A stretch of DNA of 64,000 nucleotides from Niveispirillum fermenti (GTDB lineage: Bacteria > Pseudomonadota > Alphaproteobacteria > Azospirillales > Azospirillaceae), in the NCBI RefSeq assembly GCF_048066175.1, contig NZ_JBLTXA010000011.1:87301-151300 (forward strand), in the 5' to 3' direction. The notes beneath the pieces are model-generated. The model saw nothing but the letters and a program-made list of their open reading frames with translations, was not told the origin of the DNA and ran no database searches. The position numbers and the translations under genes were made by a program. Below, piece after piece: positions 34,421-43,421 of the stretch. How positions within the stretch are numbered: position 1 is the stretch's first letter; each line of letters starts with the position of its first letter.

Positions 34421-35962
34421 TCAGGCGGCGGACAGACCGGTGCCAGCGTTGATGAAGGTTGTCCACAGCGGCGGCAAGGGTTTCAATGCGCTGGCAGCGC
34501 GCTTGCGCAGTGCCAGCGCCGGTCCCTCCTGGCCGATTTCGTCCAGCATTTCCGCCGCTTTCATATCATCGGCCACCTGCTTCAACGGATCACGCAGCGC
34601 CTCCACCGCGCGCAGCAACGGCGCCACCCGCTCCGGCGGCCAGACGGCGCGGCAGAAATCCAGCGCGTAGCGCAGCTTGCGCAAGCGCTTGTGCGCCTTT
34701 ACCGCCGTATCAACATCGTCGGGAAGCCCGGCCGAGCGCACCTTATCCAGCCGCACTCGCAGCATATCGCCGGCAATTTCGGCCAGCGTCGTGCCGAAGG
34801 GACAGCCATGCGGTTGGGCCGCCCAGTCACCGCCTTCCAGCCAGGCCGCGAAATCAAGCTGCCAGCCCGTCCAGTTCGGCGCCTCCAGCAGGTTCAGCGC
34901 CTTGTCCAGCGCCTTGGCCCGTGCCGTCGAGACGGCACCCACGGCACCGCGCCGGGTTTCCGGCGGCAATTCTGTCAGGGCGACCGCCACCTTCTGCCAG
35001 TCCCGCGCCCGTTCCAGCCGACGGCCAAGACGGCGCAGCCTGTCACGCAGTTCATCACCCTGGTCGGTATGGATCAGGTCGGCGAACAGGCCATAGCCCG
35101 TGTTCAACCGGCGCACGGCCGATGCCATCTCCCGCAAGGCAGCAGCATCGCCCATGCCGTCGCTGAAGGCGGGCTGGTTATCCAGCAGGTGGGCCAAGCC
35201 GTTGCGGCCGATATGGCGGAAAGCCTCCGTCACGGTCGTGATGGGAGAGATGCCCAGCGGGCGCACGGGATGGGCCCGCGGCTGCGCCCCCGTCAGCAAG
35301 GCCAGACCCTGATCGGCCTTGCTGCGCGTGGACAGGCGCAACGGGATGCGACCATGGATTTCCGCGGCCAGGCGGAACAGGTCCGCCACCTGTCCCTGGA
35401 TCAGTTCCAGTTCCACCTCGCTGATGGTCAGGCGGGCCGATGGGGTGCCGTCAGGCGCCATGACCTGTGCCTGACCCAGGTCCAGTGCCAGTTCGACCCG
35501 CCCCTCCGCCCCGACGCGCAGCAGCAGGGCCGTGCGCTGCACATCGGTGGCGAACAGCGGCACCAGTTGGTCCGGCAGGTCGGCCGGCAGCAGTTCGGCC
35601 AGATCGCCCCGGCGCAACAGGTCGGCATCCAGCCCGTCACCCTCCACCTGCCACAGCCATTCCCGGCGCACGGCGATGCCGGCACCATCGGCCCCCTCTC
35701 CGCTGGCCAGGGTCTTGATGGATTGCTCCCGCTTCATGCCCTGCCGGCGCAGGCGCAGGGCAAGACCGCGCCGGGCCAGCACCAGCCCCGGCGTGTCGTA
35801 ATAGGTCGTGTGCTGGCGCACGGGATCAGCCTGGCTGACCAGCCTGTCGCGCACGAAGGCCAGCGCGGCGATGCGCGGCAGATCGGCCGGGTCGGCCAGA
35901 AGCTTGATCTCCACCTCACGCGCGGGGCGGGGGGATCGGGGGGCCTTGGGCTTTGCGTTCAC
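34421..35962 (-). CDS. CYTH-CHAD domain protein (triphosphatase family)
   Basis: 513 aa. The N-terminal CYTH domain opens with the signature EVEIKLL (ExExK, residues 16-22) and TTYYDTPG. Further on come basic strands ALRLRRQG and the acidic VELALDLG and SEVELELIQG that complete the metal-binding tunnel. The C-terminal CHAD domain (from about residue 245) is helical, with conserved histidines and arginines such as HKRLRKLRYALDFCR; CHAD domains bind polyphosphate. E. coli YgiF, with the same layout, is an inorganic triphosphatase. It starts with GTG at 35962. The gene follows inositol monophosphatase by 76 bp, which contain a large inverted repeat. Confidence 0.88.
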   Translation of the reverse strand: MNAKPKAPRSPRPAREVEIKLLADPADLPRIAALAFVRDRLVSQADPVRQHTTYYDTPGLVLARRGLALRLRRQGMKREQSIKTLASGEGADGAGIAVRREWLWQVEGDGLDADLLRRGDLAELLPADLPDQLVPLFATDVQRTALLLRVGAEGRVELALDLGQAQVMAPDGTPSARLTISEVELELIQGQVADLFRLAAEIHGRIPLRLSTRSKADQGLALLTGAQPRAHPVRPLGISPITTVTEAFRHIGRNGLAHLLDNQPAFSDGMGDAAALREMASAVRRLNTGYGLFADLIHTDQGDELRDRLRRLGRRLERARDWQKVAVALTELPPETRRGAVGAVSTARAKALDKALNLLEAPNWTGWQLDFAAWLEGGDWAAQPHGCPFGTTLAEIAGDMLRVRLDKVRSAGLPDDVDTAVKAHKRLRKLRYALDFCRAVWPPERVAPLLRAVEALRDPLKQVADDMKAAEMLDEIGQEGPALALRKRAASALKPLPPLWTTFINAGTGLSAA

Positions 35963-35972
35963 GCGGCGTGGA

Positions 35973-36034
35973 TTCCGTCGCTGTCTCGATCACGTCTCCG
36001 CCACTGACATACCGCAGTGCGGCAAGCGACGGAA
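35973..36034 (-). repeat. Inverted repeat between inositol monophosphatase and CYTH-CHAD genes
   Basis: Perfect 10-bp arms TTCCGTCGCT and AGCGACGGAA, 42 bases apart, with an inner CCGCA-G-TGCGG. It may form a transcript-end hairpin of the upstream genes. There is no U-tract. Confidence 0.45.
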
Positions 36035-36038
36035 GCGT

Positions 36039-36857
36039 TCACCCCGCCCCGGCAGGCGGAAAAATCAACGCATGCAGATCCGTCCAGGTTTGCGGGTCGG
36101 GTGCCAGCAGGATGCCACCCGTCACATCAGCCGGCCCATAGGGGCTGCCATCCCAGCGGGCAACATGGCCGCCCGCCTCCGCGAAGGCCAGGGCACCGGC
36201 AGCGTGATCCCAGGGCATGGTGCGGTTGTAAAGGGCGAACTGCCCCTGCCCCGTGACCAGATTGAGATATTCATGACCGGCGCAGAACAGCCGGTAGGTG
36301 CCGGCGAACAGGGGGCGAAGGGCTTCGATCCGGGCACGTTCCCCCGGATCGAAGAATTTGGTGGACAGTGAACCGCGCAGGTCCGGCAGCGGCGCCCCCG
36401 GCAGGGCGCGCAGCCGCTTGCCCGCCATCCAGGCACCTTCACCCGCCTGTGCGATGGCCATGCGCTTACCCATCGGATCATAGATCCAGCCGGCCAATGT
36501 CCGCCCCCCCACCGCCAGGGCCAGCAGAACGGCGAAAACCGGCCTGCCATGGGCGAAATTATAGGTGCCGTCCACGGGATCGATGATCCAGACGGGGTCG
36601 GAACCCATGGAAAGGCGGGACAGGATGGCGGGGTCGGCGGCGGCCGCCTCCTCCCCCACCACCAGTGATCCGGGCAGAAGATCGGTCAGGCGGGCGGTCA
36701 GCAGCCGCTCGGCCGCCTCGTCCGCCACGGTGACAAGGTCACCCGGCCCCTTCTCGCGGATATCGCCCGCCGCCAGGGTCCGAAACCGCGGCACGATCTC
36801 TGCCGCCGCCACCTCCCGCAGGATGGCGGCCACCTTGTCCGGATCGGGCAGGATCAT
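36039..36857 (-). CDS. Inositol monophosphatase family protein
   Basis: 272 aa Mg-dependent phosphatase. The metal-binding motifs are all present: VVGEEAA (about residue 66), WIIDPVDGTYNFAHG (about 89-103) and PWDHAAGALAFAEAGG (about 213-228). Substrates in this family include inositol-1-phosphate, histidinol phosphate and 3'-phosphoadenosine phosphates; the sequence alone does not decide. Its ATG at 36857 overlaps the hflX stop by four bases, so it belongs to the hfq-hflX transcript. Confidence 0.88.
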   Translation of the reverse strand: MILPDPDKVAAILREVAAAEIVPRFRTLAAGDIREKGPGDLVTVADEAAERLLTARLTDLLPGSLVVGEEAAAADPAILSRLSMGSDPVWIIDPVDGTYNFAHGRPVFAVLLALAVGGRTLAGWIYDPMGKRMAIAQAGEGAWMAGKRLRALPGAPLPDLRGSLSTKFFDPGERARIEALRPLFAGTYRLFCAGHEYLNLVTGQGQFALYNRTMPWDHAAGALAFAEAGGHVARWDGSPYGPADVTGGILLAPDPQTWTDLHALIFPPAGAG

Positions 36858-38173
36858 GATGCCAGCGCCTGTTCCTTCGCCCGATAGGGGAAGCGGCCCA
36901 GGAATCGGGCCAGATCGGCCGGGTCCAGACCCACGCGCAGATGCGCGCTGGTCTCATCATCTTCCCGGTGCAGCACCTCCCCCTTCCCATAGAGCCAGGC
37001 GATTGCGGCACCGTCGGCAACGTCGATATCGATCTCCACCACTTCCCGCCCGGCCACCATGCGGCGGTCGATGGCGTCGAACAGCGTATCGATGCCGGCC
37101 CCGGTCAATGCGGAGATGGCGATGCCGCCCGTCCGCCGGGCCTGGCGCAGCAGGGTCTGCCGATCTTCTTCCGGCAGGCGGTCCAGCTTGTTCAGCACCT
37201 CCATGACGCGGCCATCGGTCTGGGCGTCGATGCCCAGATCCTTCAGCACCCCCTCCACATCGGCCCGCTGGGCCTCCGTATCGGGATGGGACACGTCGCG
37301 GACATGCAGGATGATGTCGGCGGCCATGACCTCTTCCAAGGTGGCGCGGAACGCCTCCACGAGCCCGTGCGGCAGGTCGGAAATGAAGCCCACCGTGTCG
37401 GACAGGATGATCTTGCGGTTGGACGGCAGCATGATCGACCGCATGGTGGGGTCCAGCGTGGCGAACAGCAGGTCCTTGGCAAAGACATCCGCACCGGCCA
37501 TGCGGTTGAAAAGCGTGGACTTGCCCGCATTGGTATAGCCGACAAGCGCCACCACGGGATAAGGCACCTTTTCCCGCGCCTTGCGGTGCAGGCCACGGGT
37601 GCGGCGCACCTCCTCCAGTTCGCCTTTCAGCTTGACGATCCGGTCGCTGATCAGGCGGCGATCCATTTCGATCTGGCTTTCGCCGGGACCACCCAGAAAG
37701 CCGAAACCGCCACGCTGGCGTTCAAGGTGTGTCCATGACCGGACCAGCCGGGACCGCTGATAGGTCAGCGCCGCCAGTTCCACCTGAAGCTGGCCTTCGC
37801 GCGTGCGGGCACGCTTGCCGAAAATCTCCAGAATCAGGCCGGTCCGGTCGATGACCTTCGTCTTCCAATCGCGCTCCAGGTTGCGCTGCTGGATGGGGGA
37901 AAGCGGATGGTCGACGATGACCAGACCGATGTCCCCCTCCTCGATCAGGGCAGCCACCTCCTCCACCGCGCCGCCCCCCAGAAGGGTGGCCGGACGCGGG
38001 CGGGTCACGCGGATGGTGCGGGCGGCGACGACGTCAAGCTCGATGGCGGCGGCAAGCCCCACCGCCTCATCCAGGCGAGCCTCCGGCTCGCGCGCGTCGT
38101 TCCGGTCCTCGGGCAGGACCGGATGCAGGACGAAGGCGCGGGTGGGTGTCCCGCGCCGTTCGCTATCACTCAA
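36854..38173 (-). CDS. hflX: GTPase HflX
   Basis: Ribosome-associated GTPase that splits stalled or heat-damaged ribosomes. 439 aa. The HflX N-terminal domain ends in the glycine-rich linker RQRGGFGFLGGPGESQIEMD. The G domain then gives GYTNAGKST (G1), DTVGFISDLP (G3) and VLNKLD (G4). The start appears to be TTG at 38173, one base after the hfq stop. No ATG lies nearby, and a distant GGAGG inside the hfq end may support coupling. Order hfq-hflX-phosphatase is typical. Confidence 0.93.
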   Translation of the reverse strand: MSDSERRGTPTRAFVLHPVLPEDRNDAREPEARLDEAVGLAAAIELDVVAARTIRVTRPRPATLLGGGAVEEVAALIEEGDIGLVIVDHPLSPIQQRNLERDWKTKVIDRTGLILEIFGKRARTREGQLQVELAALTYQRSRLVRSWTHLERQRGGFGFLGGPGESQIEMDRRLISDRIVKLKGELEEVRRTRGLHRKAREKVPYPVVALVGYTNAGKSTLFNRMAGADVFAKDLLFATLDPTMRSIMLPSNRKIILSDTVGFISDLPHGLVEAFRATLEEVMAADIILHVRDVSHPDTEAQRADVEGVLKDLGIDAQTDGRVMEVLNKLDRLPEEDRQTLLRQARRTGGIAISALTGAGIDTLFDAIDRRMVAGREVVEIDIDVADGAAIAWLYGKGEVLHREDDETSAHLRVGLDPADLARFLGRFPYRAKEQALAS

Positions 38174-38174
38174 C

Positions 38175-38426
38175 TCAGTCGTGGTCAGCCTCCTTGGCCG
38201 GCGGGTCGAACAACTGGATCGGATGCGCCGGCATCACGGTGGAAATGGCATGCTTGTAGACAAGCTGCGAATGGGCGTCCCGACGCAGCAGGACGGAGAA
38301 ATTGTCGAACCAGGTGATGATGCCCTGCAGCTTCACGCCGTTGACCAGGAACACGGTCACCGGTGTCTTGCTCTTTCGGACATGGTTCAAGAACACGTCC
38401 TGAACGTTCTGGGATTTTTCTGACAT
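38175..38426 (-). CDS. hfq: RNA chaperone Hfq
   Basis: Hexameric Sm-like protein that pairs small RNAs with mRNAs. 83 aa from the ATG at 38426. The Sm1 motif is VNGVKLQGIITWFDNFSVLL, and Sm2 contains the conserved YKHAIST (YKHA). QNVQDVFLNHVRKSKTPVTV is the RNA-binding N-terminal helix. A longer upstream frame is open but not family-like. It heads an hfq-hflX-inositol monophosphatase group. Confidence 0.97.
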   Translation of the reverse strand: MSEKSQNVQDVFLNHVRKSKTPVTVFLVNGVKLQGIITWFDNFSVLLRRDAHSQLVYKHAISTVMPAHPIQLFDPPAKEADHD

Positions 38427-38513
38427 TGGAGCAGCCTCGCTTTTGCTCGGGTTATTGGGGCATCCCATCCGACGGGGGCCCAAGTTTGCACAGGATATCC
38501 GACATCCGGCCGT

Positions 38514-39245
38514 TCAGCCAGACACGCGAATATCCTGCGATATGGTAGCAGCAATCCGCTTTACCAAGGATGAAATCGCTGCACATCCGTTCAGACTTAT
38601 GGCGGGGGGAAAACGCCCCAAACCATCATCGACATGCGGTGTATCGCCCACCAGAACGGGCGTCAGGCCGGTGCGGTGCGCGATCTCCATGTCGACATCC
38701 GCGTCGCCCACGAACCAGACATGCGTGCCTGGCGTGATTCCGCTGGGTGCCAGGGCCAGGGCGACCGGTGCCGGGTCCGGCTTGTCGGCCGCTGCATCAT
38801 TGGCGCCGACCAGCGCATCGAAAAGCGGCGCCCAGCCCAGGGCCAGTGCCTCCGCCCGCAGGAAGCGGCCCGTCTTGTTGGAGACGACAGCCAGGCGGAT
38901 GCCCCGCGCATGCAGATCACGCAGCATGTCCTCCGCACCCGGCATCACGTCCAGATAGTCCATATGGTGCGCTTCGAAATGCGCATAGAAGATGTCACGG
39001 GCCTTTGGCCATTCGGGACCGAAAATCTCCGGGAAACTGTCCCGCAGCGACCGGCGGACCCGGCCATAGCTTTCCTCCAGCGTCCATTCGGGCAGGGAAA
39101 AGGCCTTCAGCGCGGCGTTGATGGAAGCGTGGATGCAGCGCCAGTTGGTAACCAGCGTATTGTCCCAGTCGAACAGGATGGCCTGCGGCAGCCGGTCGAA
39201 CGGCGGTACCGACACCGCCAGGATGGGATCGTCCGCGGCCATCAT
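38514..39245 (-). CDS. HAD-family phosphatase (phosphoglycolate phosphatase-like)
   Basis: 243 aa. All four HAD motifs are visible: ILFDWDNTLV (nucleophile Asp and DxD-type acid), VVSNKTG, the Lys in ADKPDPAPV, and the acidic pair in FVGDADVDMEIA. The cap is helical (YGRVRRSLRDSFPEIFGPEW), as in Gph-like enzymes. The substrate is not fixed by sequence. The start ATGATG at 39245 overlaps the stop of the aminotransferase gene, so the pair is translated from one message. Confidence 0.86.
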   Translation of the reverse strand: MMAADDPILAVSVPPFDRLPQAILFDWDNTLVTNWRCIHASINAALKAFSLPEWTLEESYGRVRRSLRDSFPEIFGPEWPKARDIFYAHFEAHHMDYLDVMPGAEDMLRDLHARGIRLAVVSNKTGRFLRAEALALGWAPLFDALVGANDAAADKPDPAPVALALAPSGITPGTHVWFVGDADVDMEIAHRTGLTPVLVGDTPHVDDGLGRFPPAISLNGCAAISSLVKRIAATISQDIRVSG

Positions 39246-40111
39246 GCCACCACCAGCGGGTCGGCGACCCCGAGATGATCCATATAGGCACGGCGCAGGC
39301 GGCGGCCCAGCGGCCCCGGCCGGCCATCGCCGATCATCTGCCCGTCGATGCGTGTCACGGGCAGGGCAAAGGTCGTGGCGCTGGAGATGAAGGCCTCCCG
39401 CGCTGCCAGCGCCTCCGCCACGGTGAAGGGCCGCTCCTGGAAGCCGATCCCCTGTTCGCGAGCGACCTCCAGGATCGAAAGGCGCGTGATGCCGTTCAGG
39501 ATGGCATTGGACGGCTGGCGTGTCACCAGCACACCGTCGGCCGTGACGATCCAGGCATTCGACGAACAGCCCTCCGTCACCTGCCCCTCGTCATCGACCA
39601 TCCAGCCCTCGAACGCCCCGGCTTCGTGTGCCTTCTGCTTTCCCATTACCTGCGGCAGCAGGGACACCGACTTTATGTCGCGCCGCTGCCAGCGGATGTC
39701 CGGCATGGTCACCACGGCGATCCCCTTGTCCAGCAGGGCCGGCGGCTGAAAGGCGGTGCGGCGGCAGGTGATGACCAGGGTCGGAGCCGGGTTGACGGGA
39801 AAGCGGAAATCGCGCGGGGCGGCACCACGGGTGATCTGGATGTAAAGCTGCGCATTCACCGCTCGGTTCCGGCGGACCATCTCGGTGATGATCATGCGCA
39901 GGGTACGCGGCTTCACGGGCCAGGGAATGGACAGTTCCTTCAGCGATCGCGCCAGCCGTGTCAGATGGCCCTGTTCATCCGCCAGCCGCCCGGCAACGAT
40001 GGTCACCACCTCGTAAACACCGTCGGCGAACTGGAATCCACGATCCTCGATATGGACCGACGCCTGTCCATGCGGGACATAGCGGCCATTGACATAGGCA
40101 ATGCGGGGCAT
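39242..40111 (-). CDS. D-amino-acid aminotransferase
   Basis: 289 aa class IV PLP enzyme. YVNGRYVPHGQASVHIEDRG is the usual N terminus. The PLP lysine lies in RDIKSVSLLPQVMGKQKA, which is the D-amino-acid transaminase form of the motif (branched-chain enzymes differ here). VTEGCSSNAWIV binds the cofactor phosphate. It probably supplies D-Ala or D-Glu for peptidoglycan, or degrades D-amino acids. The start is the ATG at 40111; the ten upstream codons are not conserved in kind. It is coupled to the HAD phosphatase gene downstream. Confidence 0.9.
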   Translation of the reverse strand: MPRIAYVNGRYVPHGQASVHIEDRGFQFADGVYEVVTIVAGRLADEQGHLTRLARSLKELSIPWPVKPRTLRMIITEMVRRNRAVNAQLYIQITRGAAPRDFRFPVNPAPTLVITCRRTAFQPPALLDKGIAVVTMPDIRWQRRDIKSVSLLPQVMGKQKAHEAGAFEGWMVDDEGQVTEGCSSNAWIVTADGVLVTRQPSNAILNGITRLSILEVAREQGIGFQERPFTVAEALAAREAFISSATTFALPVTRIDGQMIGDGRPGPLGRRLRRAYMDHLGVADPLVVA

Positions 40112-40157
40112 GAAGGGACCTTTGAAACGGCGTCGGATCAAGCGGCGGTGGGGCCGG

Positions 40158-41009
40158 TCAGCAGGGCGGCTTCATGGCCTTTTCCAGCGTCTCCAACTCC
40201 ATGGAGACGCGGAAATCGCCGTAATCGACCAGCATGGAACGCACCACGCCGTTTTCCTGCAAGACCATGCTGGTCTCATAATCCGGCAACGCCTCGCCCG
40301 GATTGACGGGGAAGAAGGCCAGGGACACCTGCCACGCCCTGGCAGCCAGCAGGTCCGCGTCCTTCACCTTCGTCGCGGCGGGGCTGCGCAGCTTGCCGAC
40401 GATGGTGTTGACGGGGCTGGCCCCTTCGGCTTCGGCCCCATCGAACACAGGGACGGAAAAAAGATTGTCCGCCGTGCCCGCTTGGCGCAGGACACGCAGG
40501 GTGTGGGCCGTGGGGAACATGGTGCCCGGCTTCAGATCGATGGATTGCGCTTCCGGCTTGTCATAGGTGACGGTGCCGCCACCGGTCTGGTCAAGCGTTG
40601 CTCCACCGCTCAACTCCTCATCCACCTCCCCGTTCACCAGCTTGCGGACATTGAAACGGTAGGCCGAACCATCCTTCGCCTCCCAGGTCGCATAGTTGGT
40701 GACCAGGTTCACATCCTCTCCCTCCAGATAGGAGAAGCGGACCTGGAAGCGCTGGTCGATGGTCCAGCCGTCGCAGGCATCGTTCCAGGAAAAGCTCATC
40801 TGGCCTTCGACATCGGAAATGCCGCTTTGCAGGCGTGCATGATCCAGCCGCAGCTTGTAGGTGGCCCGATGCGGGGCGACATCCACCGTTGTCCGCGCCT
40901 GGACCGGCAGCATCGATACTGAAGCCAGCAGGGCGGCACAAAACAGTGCGGCGGCGCGGCTGGCGATGGAGCGGGAACGGGACCGCGGAACGAACAGGGG
41001 AAAATTCAC
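40158..41009 (-). CDS. EipB-like envelope integrity protein (DUF1849)
   Basis: 283 aa from a GTG at 41009; the frame has no good ATG before the signal peptide (AALFCAALLASVSMLPVQA). The mature part matches the EipB/DUF1849 pattern: APHRATYKLRL, DACDGWTIDQRFQVRF, WEAKDGSAYRFNVRK, PGTMFPTAHTLRVL, NGVVRSMLVDYGDFRV and the final KPPC. The Cys of CDGW and the C-terminal Cys form the conserved disulfide in Brucella EipB, a periplasmic beta-spiral protein needed for envelope integrity. It is divergent from the sigma-54-linked diguanylate cyclase. Confidence 0.82.
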   Translation of the reverse strand: MNFPLFVPRSRSRSIASRAAALFCAALLASVSMLPVQARTTVDVAPHRATYKLRLDHARLQSGISDVEGQMSFSWNDACDGWTIDQRFQVRFSYLEGEDVNLVTNYATWEAKDGSAYRFNVRKLVNGEVDEELSGGATLDQTGGGTVTYDKPEAQSIDLKPGTMFPTAHTLRVLRQAGTADNLFSVPVFDGAEAEGASPVNTIVGKLRSPAATKVKDADLLAARAWQVSLAFFPVNPGEALPDYETSMVLQENGVVRSMLVDYGDFRVSMELETLEKAMKPPC

Positions 41010-41200
41010 GGCGGGGCGGGCCTGGATCGTGACGGACGCCTTATCTTGCGCCTGCGCAGGGCCGGGACGCAACGCCCTTTCGCTTCCCCTTTGGTCTAGC
41101 GGCAGCTTCTGCCCGCAGGACCCGGCAAAACCTGCCTTCCTCCCCAAGCAGGCTGGACGACAATTTCCTTTAATACATTGAATTATAACAAATATATTGC

Positions 41201-41217
41201 TGGCACAGCCATTGCTT
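41201..41217 (+). promoter_or_regulatory. Sigma-54 (RpoN) promoter
   Basis: TGGCAC-AGCCA-TTGCTT: the -24 GG at 41202-41203 and the -12 GC at 41214-41215 are spaced exactly as RpoN requires. Upstream, 41162-41200 is very A+T-rich, suitable for bending or IHF binding. The transcript would start near 41227, 32 bases before the GGDEF gene. Confidence 0.8.
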
Positions 41218-41258
41218 CGGTTGGGTCGATCCGACATCCCATGCGGAAGGACCCGACC

Positions 41259-42029
41259 ATGAGCGCGTTCGACACCATTCAGGCCACTGCAATGTCCCGC
41301 AATGCGGGACAGGACCGGTCGCGCTGGGCGGCGCTCCCCCCCGGCATGGGCGGCCTCACGCGGGAGAACAGCCTGCATGGCATGGCCCGTGACATGATGG
41401 GCGGCATGGGACCCGGTGTTGACCTGGGTCCCGTGGCCATGTCGGCCGACGCCTATGTCTTCCTTCTGCAGGATACGATCATGCGTCTGCGGGAAGCGGA
41501 GGCGCGGATCGCCCGGCAGCAGGAGCGGATCGACCATCTGGAAACCCTCTCTGTCACGGATGAGTTGACGGGCCTGCTGAACCGCCGGGGCTTCATGGAT
41601 GCCTTCCGGCGTGAATTGGCCGCCGGTCGCCGCAGCGGCGTGGGTGGCGTGCTGGTCATGATCGACCTCGACGGTTTCAAATCCATCAATGACAGCCACG
41701 GACACCAGTGCGGTGACTGGTATCTGCGCCAGGTGGGGCAGGTCTTGAAGGATATGGTGCGCGCGCACGACATCGTCGCCCGGCTGGGTGGCGATGAATT
41801 CGCCGTATTGCTGACGGGCACGGATAGAGCACAGGGCTTCGCCCGTGCCGAGACACTGGCCGCCGAATTCAACGCCCAGTCCTGCCAGTGGCAAATGACG
41901 AGCCTGCCCCTGCGCGGCAGCTTCGGCGCCGAAGCCTTCGCCGCCACCGACCAGGAGGAAGAGGTGATGCGGCGCGCCGACATGGGCATGTACCGTGCGA
42001 AGCGGGCGGGCAAGGCGGCCCGGCGGTAA
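41259..42029 (+). CDS. Diguanylate cyclase (GGDEF)
   Basis: 256 aa cytoplasmic enzyme making cyclic di-GMP. An N-terminal region of ~100 residues of unknown fold leads to a short coiled coil (REAEARIARQQERIDHLETL) and a GGDEF domain starting TDELTGLLNRRGF. The active site RLGGDEFAVLL is intact, and MIDLDGFKSIND carries the metal-binding Asp. RAHD exactly five residues before GGDEF-RL forms a product-inhibition I-site. The start is the ATG at 41259 with AGGA seven bases before; an ATG at 41241 is the alternative. The sigma-54 promoter implies activation by an NtrC-type regulator. Confidence 0.9.
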   Translation: MSAFDTIQATAMSRNAGQDRSRWAALPPGMGGLTRENSLHGMARDMMGGMGPGVDLGPVAMSADAYVFLLQDTIMRLREAEARIARQQERIDHLETLSVTDELTGLLNRRGFMDAFRRELAAGRRSGVGGVLVMIDLDGFKSINDSHGHQCGDWYLRQVGQVLKDMVRAHDIVARLGGDEFAVLLTGTDRAQGFARAETLAAEFNAQSCQWQMTSLPLRGSFGAEAFAATDQEEEVMRRADMGMYRAKRAGKAARR

Positions 42030-42031
42030 GC

Positions 42032-42054
42032 CCGCCGCCCGGATCACGCGGCGG
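42032..42054. terminator. Hairpin between convergent GGDEF and scpB genes
   Basis: CCGCCGC (42032-42038) pairs with GCGGCGG (42048-42054), directly between the two stops. No U-tract. Confidence 0.35.
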
Positions 42055-42639
42055 CTATTGCCCCTCCGGGTCCGCCAGTCCGGGCAGCACGGGCATGGAT
42101 GCACCCTTGTCCAGCAGGCCGGCCGCTCGCAAATCGTCCACCCCCGGCAGGTCACGCAGCGTTTCCAGTCCAAAATGATCAAGGAAGCGCGGGGTCGTCA
42201 CCCAGGTCAAGGGCCGGCCCGGCGTTTCCCGCCGCCGCCCTGGCCGCACCCAGCCCGCTTCCATCAGAATGTCCAGCGTGCCCTTGTTGGTCGCCACGCC
42301 ACGGATCGCCTCGATCTCCGCCCGTGTCACGGGCTGGTGATAGGCGATGATGGCCAGCGTCTCCACGGCGGCACGCGACAGCTTGGCCGAGACCTCCACC
42401 TCCGTCCGTAGCTGGTCGCCCAGGTCGGGTGCGGTCCGCAAGGCCCAGCGCCCGCCACTGGCGACCAGGTTCACGCCCCGGTGCCGGTAGAGATTTTCCA
42501 GTTGCAGAAGCAGAGGCCGCACGGGCGTGGGGCCGATGCGCGCCTGCAGCGCCTCCTCCGACACGGGCTCGGCAGAGGCGAACAGAATGGCTTCCAGCAG
42601 CCGGATCAACTGATTGTCGGCGCCGAACAGATCCGTCAT
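42055..42639 (-). CDS. scpB: Segregation and condensation protein ScpB
   Basis: Winged-helix subunit of the SMC-ScpAB condensin. 194 aa. RLLEAILFASAEPVSEEAL is the first winged helix, and LSRAAVETLAIIAYHQPVTRAEIEAIRG is in part (ETLAIIAYHQPVTRAEIE) the family signature. GRPLTWVTTPRFLDHFGL closes the second. Its start overlaps the scpA stop by four bases. The order M50 protease-scpA-scpB follows nagZ. Confidence 0.94.
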   Translation of the reverse strand: MTDLFGADNQLIRLLEAILFASAEPVSEEALQARIGPTPVRPLLLQLENLYRHRGVNLVASGGRWALRTAPDLGDQLRTEVEVSAKLSRAAVETLAIIAYHQPVTRAEIEAIRGVATNKGTLDILMEAGWVRPGRRRETPGRPLTWVTTPRFLDHFGLETLRDLPGVDDLRAAGLLDKGASMPVLPGLADPEGQ

Positions 42640-43421
42640 TTTCCGTTCTCCCGGTCGCGCGCCCGCAACTGGATGGGCGCGAAGGCCATGTCCTGCCGCA
42701 GTTCCAGCCGGCCGGCCTTCGCCAGTTCCAGGGCCGCGACGAAGCTGCTGGCCAGCAGGGAGCGCGCCTTGACCCCATCCCCGCGCCAGCCGGCCGGCAA
42801 AAGGGTGGACAGAAACGACCAGTCGGGGATACGGCCCAGCATGGCTTCCAGCCGGGCCACCGCCTCCTCGATCGAATAAAGGTCCGTCACGGGAATGGTG
42901 AAGGGCGACTGGCGGGCCTGCCGGCCGCTGATATCGCCATAAGCCTTCAACAGGTCGTACAGCGACAAATCATGCCGATGGCGGGCGAAAATGGGCAGGT
43001 CCTCCGGTGCGCCGCGCCCGAAGCGGTCACGGCCCAGGCGGGGCTGGGCCAGGAGGCGCGCCGCAGCCCCCTGCATCGCTTCCAGCCGCTGCAATCGCAG
43101 GGTCAGGGCCGCGGCCAGCATCTCCGCCGATGGTTCTTCCGGCTGCGGGTCGGGCAGTAGCAGGCGCGACTTCAGATAGGCCAGCCAGGCCGCCATCACC
43201 AGATAATCAGCCGCCAGTTCCAGGCGCATCCGCCGGGCTTCCGCCACGAAGGCCAGAAACTGTTCGGCAAGCTGCTGAATGGAAACGCGGGTCAGATCGA
43301 CCTTTTGTTCCCGCGCCAGGGTCAAAAGCAGATCGATGGGCCCTTCGAACCCGTCGATATCCAGCAGCAGCGCGTCCCCGGCGGGCGGGGACGGCGCGGC
43401 GGCGTCGAACGCATCGCTCAC
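42636..43421 (-). CDS. scpA: Segregation and condensation protein ScpA
   Basis: Kleisin subunit that bridges SMC heads. 261 aa. The N-terminal DIDGFEGPIDLLLTLAREQK motif and ADYLVMAAWLAYLKSRLLLP are characteristic. The C-terminal winged helix (RSLLASSFVAALELAKAGRL, then AFAPIQLR) binds the SMC cap. The start at 43421 overlaps the stop of the M50 protease gene. It is translated as a coupled pair with scpB. Confidence 0.94.
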   Translation of the reverse strand: MSDAFDAAAPSPPAGDALLLDIDGFEGPIDLLLTLAREQKVDLTRVSIQQLAEQFLAFVAEARRMRLELAADYLVMAAWLAYLKSRLLLPDPQPEEPSAEMLAAALTLRLQRLEAMQGAAARLLAQPRLGRDRFGRGAPEDLPIFARHRHDLSLYDLLKAYGDISGRQARQSPFTIPVTDLYSIEEAVARLEAMLGRIPDWSFLSTLLPAGWRGDGVKARSLLASSFVAALELAKAGRLELRQDMAFAPIQLRARDRENGK

